A stretch of 64,000 nucleotides of DNA, from assembly GCF_015709515.1 (NCBI RefSeq), contig NZ_JADNQZ010000053.1, forward strand, positions 1 through 64,000, written 5' to 3'. Below the pieces are notes generated by a model. The model did not search any database, had not been told where the DNA came from, and was given only the letters and a program-made list of their open reading frames with translations. The number at the start of each line of letters is the position of its first letter. The stretch's first letter is position 1. The position numbers and the translations under genes were made by a program. Below, in pieces: positions 38,227 through 45,225 of the stretch. Source of the DNA: Methylocystis sp. H62 (GTDB lineage: Bacteria > Pseudomonadota > Alphaproteobacteria > Rhizobiales > Beijerinckiaceae).

Positions 38227-38565
38227 ATGGCGTTCACCGCGATCTGTAACACCGGCTCCGTGAGCGAAGGCGGCATGGGCCTCTTTCACGCCGGCAAAAA
38301 GAGCGTGCTCCTGGTCTGGCCGACCGGCGGCGAACTCAAGGCCTATCGCGGGCGCTGTCCGCATGCCGACATGCCGTTGAGCGAAGCGACCTTCAACGGC
38401 CAGACCGTCATTTGTCCGCACCACCAATGGGGGTTCGACAGCACAAGCGGCAAATGCGTGACGCATCTCGTCCGCAATACGCTCCACCCCTATGCGCTGC
38501 GAGTCGAGGGCGACGAGATTCAGGTCGATGTCGGACCGGTCAAGCCCGCGCGCACGCCGGCGTAA
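38227..38565 (+). CDS. Rieske [2Fe-2S] ferredoxin-like protein
   Basis: The 112-residue soluble protein has the two Rieske ligand boxes GRCPHADMPL and CPHHQWGF (CxH and CxxH). There is no signal peptide or membrane anchor, so it acts in the cytosol, probably as an electron carrier for an oxygenase-type enzyme. No oxygenase is adjacent. A second, divergent Rieske gene lies 2 kb away on the other strand. Confidence 0.9.
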   Translation: MAFTAICNTGSVSEGGMGLFHAGKKSVLLVWPTGGELKAYRGRCPHADMPLSEATFNGQTVICPHHQWGFDSTSGKCVTHLVRNTLHPYALRVEGDEIQVDVGPVKPARTPA

Positions 38566-38684
38566 ACTTCAGTCGCACGCATTAACTCTCGATGGCGCTT
38601 CTGTCGTCTATAGATGCAGGAGTGCGTTGAGATCATATGCGCGCTGAGGGCGGGCGCACTTTGCGCCCTGCCCGCACGTCGCAC

Positions 38685-39326
38685 TCACGCAGCCTTCTTT
38701 TGCAGCTCGGCGATATAGGCCGTCGCTTTTTCAACGAGCGCGCCGATTCGCTTCTGCACGACCGGCAGATTGTCCTTCGCCTTGAGAAGGGCCGGCCGCA
38801 GCTCGCTGACGGCCTTTGTCGTCAGCGGATGCGTCTTCAGCTTCGTCCACTCGGCGCGCAGATCGAGAGTCGCAAGCCAGGCGAGCGTTTTCTCGGTCAG
38901 CGGATGCGCCTTCATCGCCTCGACCTTGGCCTGAAGATCGATCGTCGAAAGATAGGCCAGCGCCGCCTTCGAACTTTCCTCGGCATGCTTGCGCGCGACG
39001 GGGAGAAATTCGACGAATTTCACGGCGCCGCGCTTCGTCTCGCGCAGGGCGATCTCCGTCAGAACATTGGCCTTCAGCAGGGCGTAGAGTCTGGCGTTCA
39101 GCTTGCGCAGCTCGCCTTCGAGCCGCAGGATCGTAAACTCCTGCTGCCTGAGCTGGTTGACGGCGCCCTCATGCAGCGAATTGACGCGCTGCAGCTCCGT
39201 CCTGACGCGCTGCACCTCAGCCTCGAGCTGATTCACATGATCCCTGATGGAGTCGACCATCGGGAACGAAAACTTGCCGGCCTCGAGGTCGGCCAGTGCG
39301 CGTTCGCCTTCCGTGTTCGTAGCCAT
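38685..39326 (-). CDS. Coiled-coil protein of unknown function
   Basis: The 213-residue protein has no recognised domain. Residues 25-75 are a coiled coil (VNQLEAEVQRVRTELQRVN). The second half holds two copies of a D-L-x-A-x5-K-x-HPLT-x-K-x4-L unit (around residues 129-180), ending in a Lys/Ala-rich helix. No signal or membrane helix is seen. It is the third gene after a Rieske protein and another unknown, with a 120-base gap. Confidence 0.7.
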   Translation of the reverse strand: MATNTEGERALADLEAGKFSFPMVDSIRDHVNQLEAEVQRVRTELQRVNSLHEGAVNQLRQQEFTILRLEGELRKLNARLYALLKANVLTEIALRETKRGAVKFVEFLPVARKHAEESSKAALAYLSTIDLQAKVEAMKAHPLTEKTLAWLATLDLRAEWTKLKTHPLTTKAVSELRPALLKAKDNLPVVQKRIGALVEKATAYIAELQKKAA

Positions 39327-39446
39327 GCTTACTCCTCTCGCTCCGTTCAAATGACCATCGGCGGCCGATGGTTAAGACTTCGTTTCGCCCGGCGAAAACA
39401 TCGGCAGTTTTTACAATGGCGCATCGTCGCGGCGCCATGGCGCGGC

Positions 39447-40199
39447 CTACACCCGCCGCGAAAGCGAACGCAGGAACCCCTGCATCTCGTCCGTGAGATC
39501 GGTCTCGATCGCCGGGGCCATCTTCAGCAGCATATTGGCGATGAAGGCCTGATCGTTGCGCGTCTCGGCGAGGCATTCCTGCAACTCCGGCACGCTATCC
39601 TCGATATGGGCCATGAAGGCGACGCCCTTTTCCAGCGTTTCCGTCCATTTGGCGCGCGTCCACAACGCCAGCGGATAGACGATCTCGTTCACGAAATTCG
39701 ATTTGCGCGCCTTTTCGAAGAAGCGCAGGCCGGCGTTCCAGTTTTCGCGCGCGCGCATGGGCGGCGGCGGGATGTCGCCCGCGAGCATTTTCTGCGCGGC
39801 CTGCCCGACATGATCTTCGAGGCTCATCGGCGAGGCGATGGGCGAACGGAAACTCCACAGCGCCGTCGACCCTGGATACTCCTGGCCGAGTTGCTCGGTG
39901 AGCGCCGCGTCGACCTTTTCAACGGCGGCCTTGTCGCCTTTCAGCGCCGCCGCCATGCAAAAGGCGAAGAGCGCGTCTCCCCCGTAATTCACCGCCGCCG
40001 CGCCTTTGATCTGCTGCGGCGCCAGCTTCGGCGTCGCGCCGTCGGCGGGGACCTCGACGTCACCCGCGCGCAGCGCCGTGATGAAACTCGTGATCTCGAG
40101 CCACGGCACATAATTCGCGATGAAAGCGTCGGGGTCGACGTGCACGATCGCGAGATTGAGCGGTTGCTTACGCTTCTGCAGTTCCGCCATATCGGTCAT
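39447..40199 (-). CDS. Helical protein of unknown function, Rieske-associated
   Basis: The 250-residue soluble protein starts MTDMAELQKRKQPLNLAIVHVDPD. I do not recognise a family. It is predicted mostly alpha-helical with conserved-looking stretches NYGGDALFAFCMAAALKGD and FVNEIVYPLALWTRAKW. It begins 10 bases after the stop of a Rieske ferredoxin gene on the same strand, so they are surely co-transcribed and may form an electron-transfer pair. Confidence 0.75.
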   Translation of the reverse strand: MTDMAELQKRKQPLNLAIVHVDPDAFIANYVPWLEITSFITALRAGDVEVPADGATPKLAPQQIKGAAAVNYGGDALFAFCMAAALKGDKAAVEKVDAALTEQLGQEYPGSTALWSFRSPIASPMSLEDHVGQAAQKMLAGDIPPPPMRARENWNAGLRFFEKARKSNFVNEIVYPLALWTRAKWTETLEKGVAFMAHIEDSVPELQECLAETRNDQAFIANMLLKMAPAIETDLTDEMQGFLRSLSRRV

Positions 40200-40209
40200 A
40201 GAGCGCCTT

Positions 40210-40581
40210 TCATTCTTCGGCGAGCAGCACGCCGGTGAGGCAGACGTCGCCCTCGTCGACGACGAGTTTGATCGGCGTCAGCCGTTGGCCCTGACAGGGG
40301 CCGATGAAGCAGTGGCCGGTGTCGATGTCGAACTGCGCATGATGTCTGCCGCATTCGAGAAAATTGCCTTCCTCGTCCATGAACTGGCCGGGATTGACGT
40401 CGAGCCGCTCGCCTTCATGCGGGCAGGCGTTCTCGAAGCCATAGAAGTTGTTGCCCTTGCGCGTGATCAGGATCGGATAAGGGGCGGCGTCGCCGCTCGC
40501 CTCGGCGCGCATCAGGACGAATCCCGTCGCCTCGGAGTCCTCGATCTCGTCTGTCCGACAAATCACATAGAGTTCGTCCAT
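40210..40581 (-). CDS. Rieske [2Fe-2S] protein heading a three-gene cluster
   Basis: The 123-residue protein has the ligand boxes NACPHEGERL and CGRHHAQFD and starts MDELYVICRTDEI. It is soluble and lacks a signal peptide. Its N-terminal half has an insertion (ATGFVLMRAEASGDAAPYPILITRKGNNFYGFE) placing it apart from the other Rieske gene at 38.2 kb, with which it shares little outside the boxes. Its partner is the unknown 250-residue protein immediately downstream. Confidence 0.9.
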   Translation of the reverse strand: MDELYVICRTDEIEDSEATGFVLMRAEASGDAAPYPILITRKGNNFYGFENACPHEGERLDVNPGQFMDEEGNFLECGRHHAQFDIDTGHCFIGPCQGQRLTPIKLVVDEGDVCLTGVLLAEE

Positions 40582-40675
40582 CGGCTCACCTTTCGGACAA
40601 AGTCGCACGCCGCACCGGCGCAAGGCGCCCTTGCCCGTTCCTGTAGCAATCGACGAGCCAGACGCGACTTGACGA

Positions 40676-40693
40676 TATAGTCATTTCACTATA
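40676..40693. promoter_or_regulatory. Inverted repeat upstream of the XRE regulator
   Basis: TATAGT and ACTATA are perfect complements separated by six bases, overlapping a promoter-like TTGACG (40669-40674) and TATAGC. The site lies 53 bases before the XRE gene and is a good candidate for its autoregulatory operator. Confidence 0.45.
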
Positions 40694-40745
40694 GCTGACG
40701 CAGATCGGCGCGAAATGGGCGTCAACCACATTTCCCGAACCCGAA

Positions 40746-41036
40746 ATGACCGAAGACTCTCCCGCCGCCAAGCCGGCGCCCGACGACAACCTCCTCAAGG
40801 CGCAGCTCGTTCGCAAGATCGAAGCGCTGCTCAAGGAGCGCGGGTTGAAACAGGTGCAAGCCGCGAAGCTCTTCGGCGTGAAGCAGCCCGACGTGTCGAA
40901 GCTGCTGCACGGCGATTTCCGGCAGTTTTCGCTGGAAAGGCTGATGCGTTTTCTCGTCGCACTGGGGCAGGACGTCGAGATCGTCGTGAAGCCGCATCAT
41001 GAGTCGGCGAAGTCCGCGACGCTCAGCGTCGCGTGA
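40746..41036 (+). CDS. Small XRE-family helix-turn-helix regulator (antitoxin-like)
   Basis: The 96-residue protein resembles HigA2/COG5606-type antitoxins: LLKERGLKQVQAAKLFGVKQPDVSKLLHGDFRQFSLERLMRFLVALG is the helix-turn-helix with its C-terminal helices. Such genes normally follow a RelE/HigB toxin, but none is seen in the 110 bases before it. It ends 22 bases before the shc start on the same strand, which suggests a role tied to hopanoid cyclase expression. Confidence 0.85.
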   Translation: MTEDSPAAKPAPDDNLLKAQLVRKIEALLKERGLKQVQAAKLFGVKQPDVSKLLHGDFRQFSLERLMRFLVALGQDVEIVVKPHHESAKSATLSVA

Positions 41037-41058
41037 CCGCACATACAAAGGGATTGCA

Positions 41059-43032
41059 ATGAACGCCGCCGCGCGTATTGACGCCAATTTCGCCGCCGTT
41101 TCCACCGAGGCGCTGGAGACGAGCATTCAGAACGCCAAGCGCGCGCTGCTGTCGCTTGGCAAGGGCGATGGACATTTCTGCTTCGAGCTCGAAGCCGACA
41201 CCAGCCTCTCGGCTGAATATGTGCTGATGCGCCATTTCCGCGCCGAGCCGGTCGACGCCGAACTCGAGCGCAAGATCGCCGTTTATCTGCGCCGCTGTCA
41301 GGGCGATCACGGCGGCTGGCCGCTCTATCAAGACGGGCCTTTCCACATCAGCTCCAGCGTGAAAGCGTATTTCGCGCTCAAGATGATCGGCGACGACGTC
41401 GACGCGCCGCATATGGCGCGCGCGCGCGCGGCGATCCTCGCCTATGGCGGCGCCGCCAAGAGCAATGTGTTCACGCGTTCTCTGCTGGCGCTTTACGGCG
41501 AAATTCCATGGCGCGGCGTGCCGGTGATGCCGGTCGAAATCATGCTGCTGCCGAAGTGGTTTCCCTTCCACCTCGACAAGATTTCCTATTGGGGCCGCAC
41601 CGTTCTCGTGCCGATGCTGGTGCTGATGACGAAAAAGCCGCGCGCGAAGAACCCGAGGAACATCCACATCGCCGAACTCTTCACGACGCCGCCGGAAGAG
41701 GTGAAGGTGTGGCCCAGGGGCGAACACCAGACCTGGCCGTGGGCGAATATTTTCGGGCAGATCGACAAGCTGCTGCGTTTGCTTGAGCCGCACATGCCCA
41801 GCGGCCCGCGCGAGCGCTCGATCGAACTTGCCATGAACTGGACGACCGAGCGCCTCAATGGCGTCGACGGACTGGGCGGCATCTTTCCGTCGATCGTCAA
41901 CAGCCTGCTGATGTATGACGTGCTCGGCGTGCCGGACGCCGACGCGCGTAAGAAGCAGGCGCGCGAGGCGATTGAACGGCTGCTCGTCGTGCACGACGCG
42001 GAAGTCTACTGCCAGCCCTGCGTTTCGCCGGTGTGGGACACTTGTCTGACGGCGCACACGCTGCTTGAGACGGGCGACGAAGACGCGCGCGAACAGGCGC
42101 GCCAGGCCTGCGAATGGCTCGCGCCCTTACAGGTGCTCGACGTCAATGGCGACTGGGCGGCGCAGCGGCCGCACGTTCGGCCCGGCGGCTGGGCCTTCCA
42201 ATACGCCAACGCCTATTATCCGGACGTCGACGACACGGCCGTCGTCGTGACGGCGATGGATCGCCTCACGGCGAATGACGCGTCGCGTCCCTATGACGAA
42301 CGCATCGCCCGCGCCAAGGAGTGGATCATCGGCATGCAGTCGAAGAACGGCGGCTGGGGCGCCTTCGACGCCGACAACACATGCCATTATCTGAATCACA
42401 TCCCCTTCGCCGATCACGGCGCGCTGCTCGATCCGCCGACGGCGGACGTCTCCGCGCGCTGCGTGTCCATGCTGGCGCAGCTCGGCGATACGATCGACTC
42501 GAGCGAATGTCTCAAGCGCGGCGTCGACTATCTGCTCAAAGAGCAGGAAAAGGACGGCAGCTGGTTCGGCCGCTGGGGCGCGAATTACATCTACGGCACC
42601 TGGTCGACTCTGTGCGCGCTCAACGCCGTCGGCCTGCCGCATGACCATGACGCTTACCGTCGCGCCGTCGCCTGGCTCGTCGCGATCCAGAACGAAGATG
42701 GCGGCTGGGGCGAAGACCTCGCGAGCTACAAGCTCGAGTACAAGGGCTATGAAAAATCCCCATCGACCTCTTCGCAAACCGCCTGGGCGCTGCTCGGGCT
42801 GATGGCGGCGGGCGACGTCGACCATCCGGCGGTCGCGCGGGGTATCGCCTATCTGCAATCGACGCAGAACGACGCCGGCCTGTGGAATGAGGCGCGATTC
42901 ACCGCGACGGGTTTTCCGCGCGTCTTCTATCTGCGCTATCATGGCTATGGAAAATTTTTCCCGCTCTGGGCGCTCGCGCGCTATCGCAATCTGAGGCGCG
43001 TCAACAGCAAGCGCGTGCAGGTCGGGCTCTAA
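41059..43032 (+). CDS. shc: Squalene-hopene cyclase
   Basis: The monotopic membrane enzyme cyclises squalene to hopene/hopanol. The 657-residue protein has the catalytic DVDDT at residues 389-393 (the DxDD acid) and several QW repeats, such as QSKNGGWGAFD, EQEKDGSWFGRWG and QNEDGGWGED. Length is normal. The ATG was chosen over an upstream in-frame start because of family length. It follows the XRE gene by 22 bases and precedes hpnG by 45 bases. Squalene supply comes from hpnCDE 28 kb to the left. Confidence 0.97.
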   Translation: MNAAARIDANFAAVSTEALETSIQNAKRALLSLGKGDGHFCFELEADTSLSAEYVLMRHFRAEPVDAELERKIAVYLRRCQGDHGGWPLYQDGPFHISSSVKAYFALKMIGDDVDAPHMARARAAILAYGGAAKSNVFTRSLLALYGEIPWRGVPVMPVEIMLLPKWFPFHLDKISYWGRTVLVPMLVLMTKKPRAKNPRNIHIAELFTTPPEEVKVWPRGEHQTWPWANIFGQIDKLLRLLEPHMPSGPRERSIELAMNWTTERLNGVDGLGGIFPSIVNSLLMYDVLGVPDADARKKQAREAIERLLVVHDAEVYCQPCVSPVWDTCLTAHTLLETGDEDAREQARQACEWLAPLQVLDVNGDWAAQRPHVRPGGWAFQYANAYYPDVDDTAVVVTAMDRLTANDASRPYDERIARAKEWIIGMQSKNGGWGAFDADNTCHYLNHIPFADHGALLDPPTADVSARCVSMLAQLGDTIDSSECLKRGVDYLLKEQEKDGSWFGRWGANYIYGTWSTLCALNAVGLPHDHDAYRRAVAWLVAIQNEDGGWGEDLASYKLEYKGYEKSPSTSSQTAWALLGLMAAGDVDHPAVARGIAYLQSTQNDAGLWNEARFTATGFPRVFYLRYHGYGKFFPLWALARYRNLRRVNSKRVQVGL

Positions 43033-43077
43033 AAGCATTCCTTCAATGAAGCTGATACGGCCTCGGCCGGGGGAGCA

Positions 43078-43809
43078 ATGGCGCGCGCGACTGGCCGTAG
43101 AAAGACCGCCGAACTAAGCGCCCTCGCGCCGATTCTCGTCATCGTCGGCATGAAGCGCGAAGCCGCCTGCGCCGCCGGCGAAGGCGTCACGACGCTGTGC
43201 AGCGGCGCGAATGTCGGGCGCCTGCGGCAGGCGCTCGAACAGCTTGGCGGCACTGATTTTTCCGCCGTCGTCAGCTTCGGACTCGCGGGCGGACTCGATT
43301 ACGCGCTGCGGCCGGGCCATGTGGTCGTGGCCGACGCCATTGTCGGCGGAGTCGCGCGGCGTGACACCCATTCGCGTCTCTCGTCCGTGCTGATGAAAGG
43401 CGCCGCGGCCGCCGGCTGCAAGGTTACGCCGGGGGCGATCATCGGCGTCGACGAGCCAGCGATGAACCCGGGCGCCAAGGCGGCGCTGCGTGAAGGCGCG
43501 CAAGCTGTCGCGGTCGACATGGAATCGCATCTTGCCGAAGAATTCGCGCGGCGGCGCGACATTCCTTTCGTCGCGCTGCGCGCGATCAGCGATCCGGCGG
43601 CGCGCGCGCTGCCGCCGCTCGTCGCCAAAGCGCTGACGCCTGAAGGCGACATTCACGCCCTCGGCGTCGCCCGCGAGCTGATCCGCGGGCCGCATCAACT
43701 TGGCGGCATGATTCGGGCGGGCCTCGACTCCCGCGCCGCCTTCGTCTCGCTAAGCCGCTGTGGACCGTTGCTCGGCCCGCTGCTGCGCCTCGTGCTCGCG
43801 GATCTCTGA
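43078..43809 (+). CDS. hpnG: Hopanoid-associated phosphorylase HpnG
   Basis: This nucleoside-phosphorylase-fold protein releases adenine from adenosylhopane to give ribosylhopane. The 243-residue sequence shows ILVIVGMKREAACA, VSFGLAGGLDYALRPGHVVVADAIV and AVDMESHLAEEFARRRDIPFVALRAISD, the PNP/UDP phosphorylase pattern with the catalytic DMES region. GGGGGAG precedes the ATG. It is in line with shc and overlaps the 3' end of the convergent hpnH gene by 60 bases. Confidence 0.94.
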   Translation: MARATGRRKTAELSALAPILVIVGMKREAACAAGEGVTTLCSGANVGRLRQALEQLGGTDFSAVVSFGLAGGLDYALRPGHVVVADAIVGGVARRDTHSRLSSVLMKGAAAAGCKVTPGAIIGVDEPAMNPGAKAALREGAQAVAVDMESHLAEEFARRRDIPFVALRAISDPAARALPPLVAKALTPEGDIHALGVARELIRGPHQLGGMIRAGLDSRAAFVSLSRCGPLLGPLLRLVLADL

Positions 43810-44901
43810 GAGCCTGGCGATATTTTCGTCATAGACATATTCGGCCGGGCGCTGGTTCTCGAGCGAGACGTCAGGCGCCATCGGCCCCTCGGTGCGCACC
43901 CCAAAGAGCGCGACGGCGGCCGCCCGCCAGGGCCGGCGAACCGAATCGGCGACGGCGGTCGCCTCAAAGCCGGAGTGCACCATGCAGTCGGCGCATTTCT
44001 CGTAATTGCCGACGCCGTAGGCGTCCCAATCGGTCTCCTCCATCAGCTGCTTGAAGGTCGGCACATAGCCCTCGCCGAGCAGATAGCAGGGACGCTGCCA
44101 GCCAAACACCGTGCGCAGCGGCATCCCCCAGGGGGTGCAGCGATAGCTCACATTGCCGGCCAGGAAATTCATGAACAGCGTCGACTGGGTGAGTCCCCAA
44201 GCTTTCCCGCCCCGGCCGCGACGCAGAATGGCGCGGAACAATTCCTTGGTGCGGGTGCGATTGAGGAAGTGAGTCTGATCCGGCGCCCGCTCATAAGCGT
44301 AACCCGGCGAAAGCGTCATCCCGTCGACGCCGAGCGCCGTCGTCGCGTCGAGGAATTTCGCGACGCGCTCGGGATCGGCGTCGGAAAAGAAGGTGCTGTT
44401 GGTGGTGACGCGGAAGCCCTTGGACTTGGCGAGTTTGAGCGCCTCGACGGCGCGCTCGTAGACCCCGTCCTGGCAGACCGCGCGGTCGTGCATCTCCTTG
44501 TCGCCATCGAGATGGATCGACCAGGTGAAATAGGGGCTCGGCTTGAAGTGGTCGATTTTCTTGGCGAGCAGCAGCGCATTGGTGCAGACGATCGCGAATT
44601 TACGCCGCGCGACGATGCCTTCGACGATCTGAGGGAGGTCTTTGTGCAGAAGCGGCTCGCCGCCAGCGACCACCACCACCGGCGCGCCACATTCGTCCAC
44701 CGAGCGCAGCGCGTCCTCGACCGAAAGCCGCTTGTTGAGGATATGATCGGGGTAATCGATCTTGCCGCAGCCGGCGCAGGCCAGATTGCAGCGGAACAGC
44801 GGCTCCATCATGAGCACGAGCGGATAGCGCCGCACGCCCAAGAGGTGCTGCTTGACGAGATACGCGCCAATTTTTGCGATATAGCGGAACGGAATGGCCA
44901 C
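43750..44901 (-). CDS. hpnH: Adenosylhopane synthase HpnH (radical SAM)
   Basis: HpnH adds a 5'-deoxyadenosyl radical to diploptene, giving adenosylhopane. The 383-residue protein has the [4Fe-4S] motif CNLACAGC (Cys38, Cys42, Cys45), VVVAGGEPLLHKDL, and a C-terminal CADCMVHSGFE second cysteine cluster. The start is a GTG. The extra C-terminal tail of about 40 residues, rich in Arg, Gln and Glu, overlaps hpnG on the other strand. Confidence 0.95.
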   Translation of the reverse strand: MAIPFRYIAKIGAYLVKQHLLGVRRYPLVLMMEPLFRCNLACAGCGKIDYPDHILNKRLSVEDALRSVDECGAPVVVVAGGEPLLHKDLPQIVEGIVARRKFAIVCTNALLLAKKIDHFKPSPYFTWSIHLDGDKEMHDRAVCQDGVYERAVEALKLAKSKGFRVTTNSTFFSDADPERVAKFLDATTALGVDGMTLSPGYAYERAPDQTHFLNRTRTKELFRAILRRGRGGKAWGLTQSTLFMNFLAGNVSYRCTPWGMPLRTVFGWQRPCYLLGEGYVPTFKQLMEETDWDAYGVGNYEKCADCMVHSGFEATAVADSVRRPWRAAAVALFGVRTEGPMAPDVSLENQRPAEYVYDENIARLSEIREHEAQQRAEQRSTAA

Positions 44902-45225
44902 GGCTGACCCCTTGATGACTTGACGGGTTCAAGGCCCGTCAGCGCGAGTCGCGGCCGAACGGCCCAGCCGCAGACAATAATCTCGCCGTCTAGCACGAAT
45001 CATTCGGGAAGGGGAAGCGGGGGCGCCGCGCCGCACCACCAGGTCCGATAAGCGGCGCGCATCCGCCGGGAGCGCCGCCGACGCGCTGCGCCGCAGCGGC
45101 GGTCCGCCCTTGCGCCGAGGCGCAAATCCGTCTCAATTCGCCGGCAACGTCACCAACCCGACATTGCTTTTCAAGGGAGCGGACATGCGCAGCCGGCTGG
45201 TTCCAGCGTCGAGAGCGTCCGCGCG
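44902..45225. other. Intergenic region between hpnH and the membrane coiled-coil gene
   Basis: This 324-base divergent gap should hold promoters for both genes. The only clear structure is a hairpin TGACGGG/CCCGTCA at 44921-44941 with a 7-nt spacer, just before hpnH. The right half is very G+C-rich with GCCGC runs and no gene. AAGGGAGCGG before 45185 does not match a start codon. Confidence 0.4.

Noticed and set aside
38637-40238. 533-codon plus-strand frame opposite the Rieske-associated unknown genes
   Set aside because: I considered it because the minus-strand genes are themselves of unknown function. The minus-strand proteins have balanced composition and good starts and spacing; the plus frame is Arg/Leu/His-rich.
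40586-40834. Possible toxin partner of the XRE protein
   Set aside because: The only frame there is on the minus strand, starts inside the XRE gene and has no RelE/HigB pattern.
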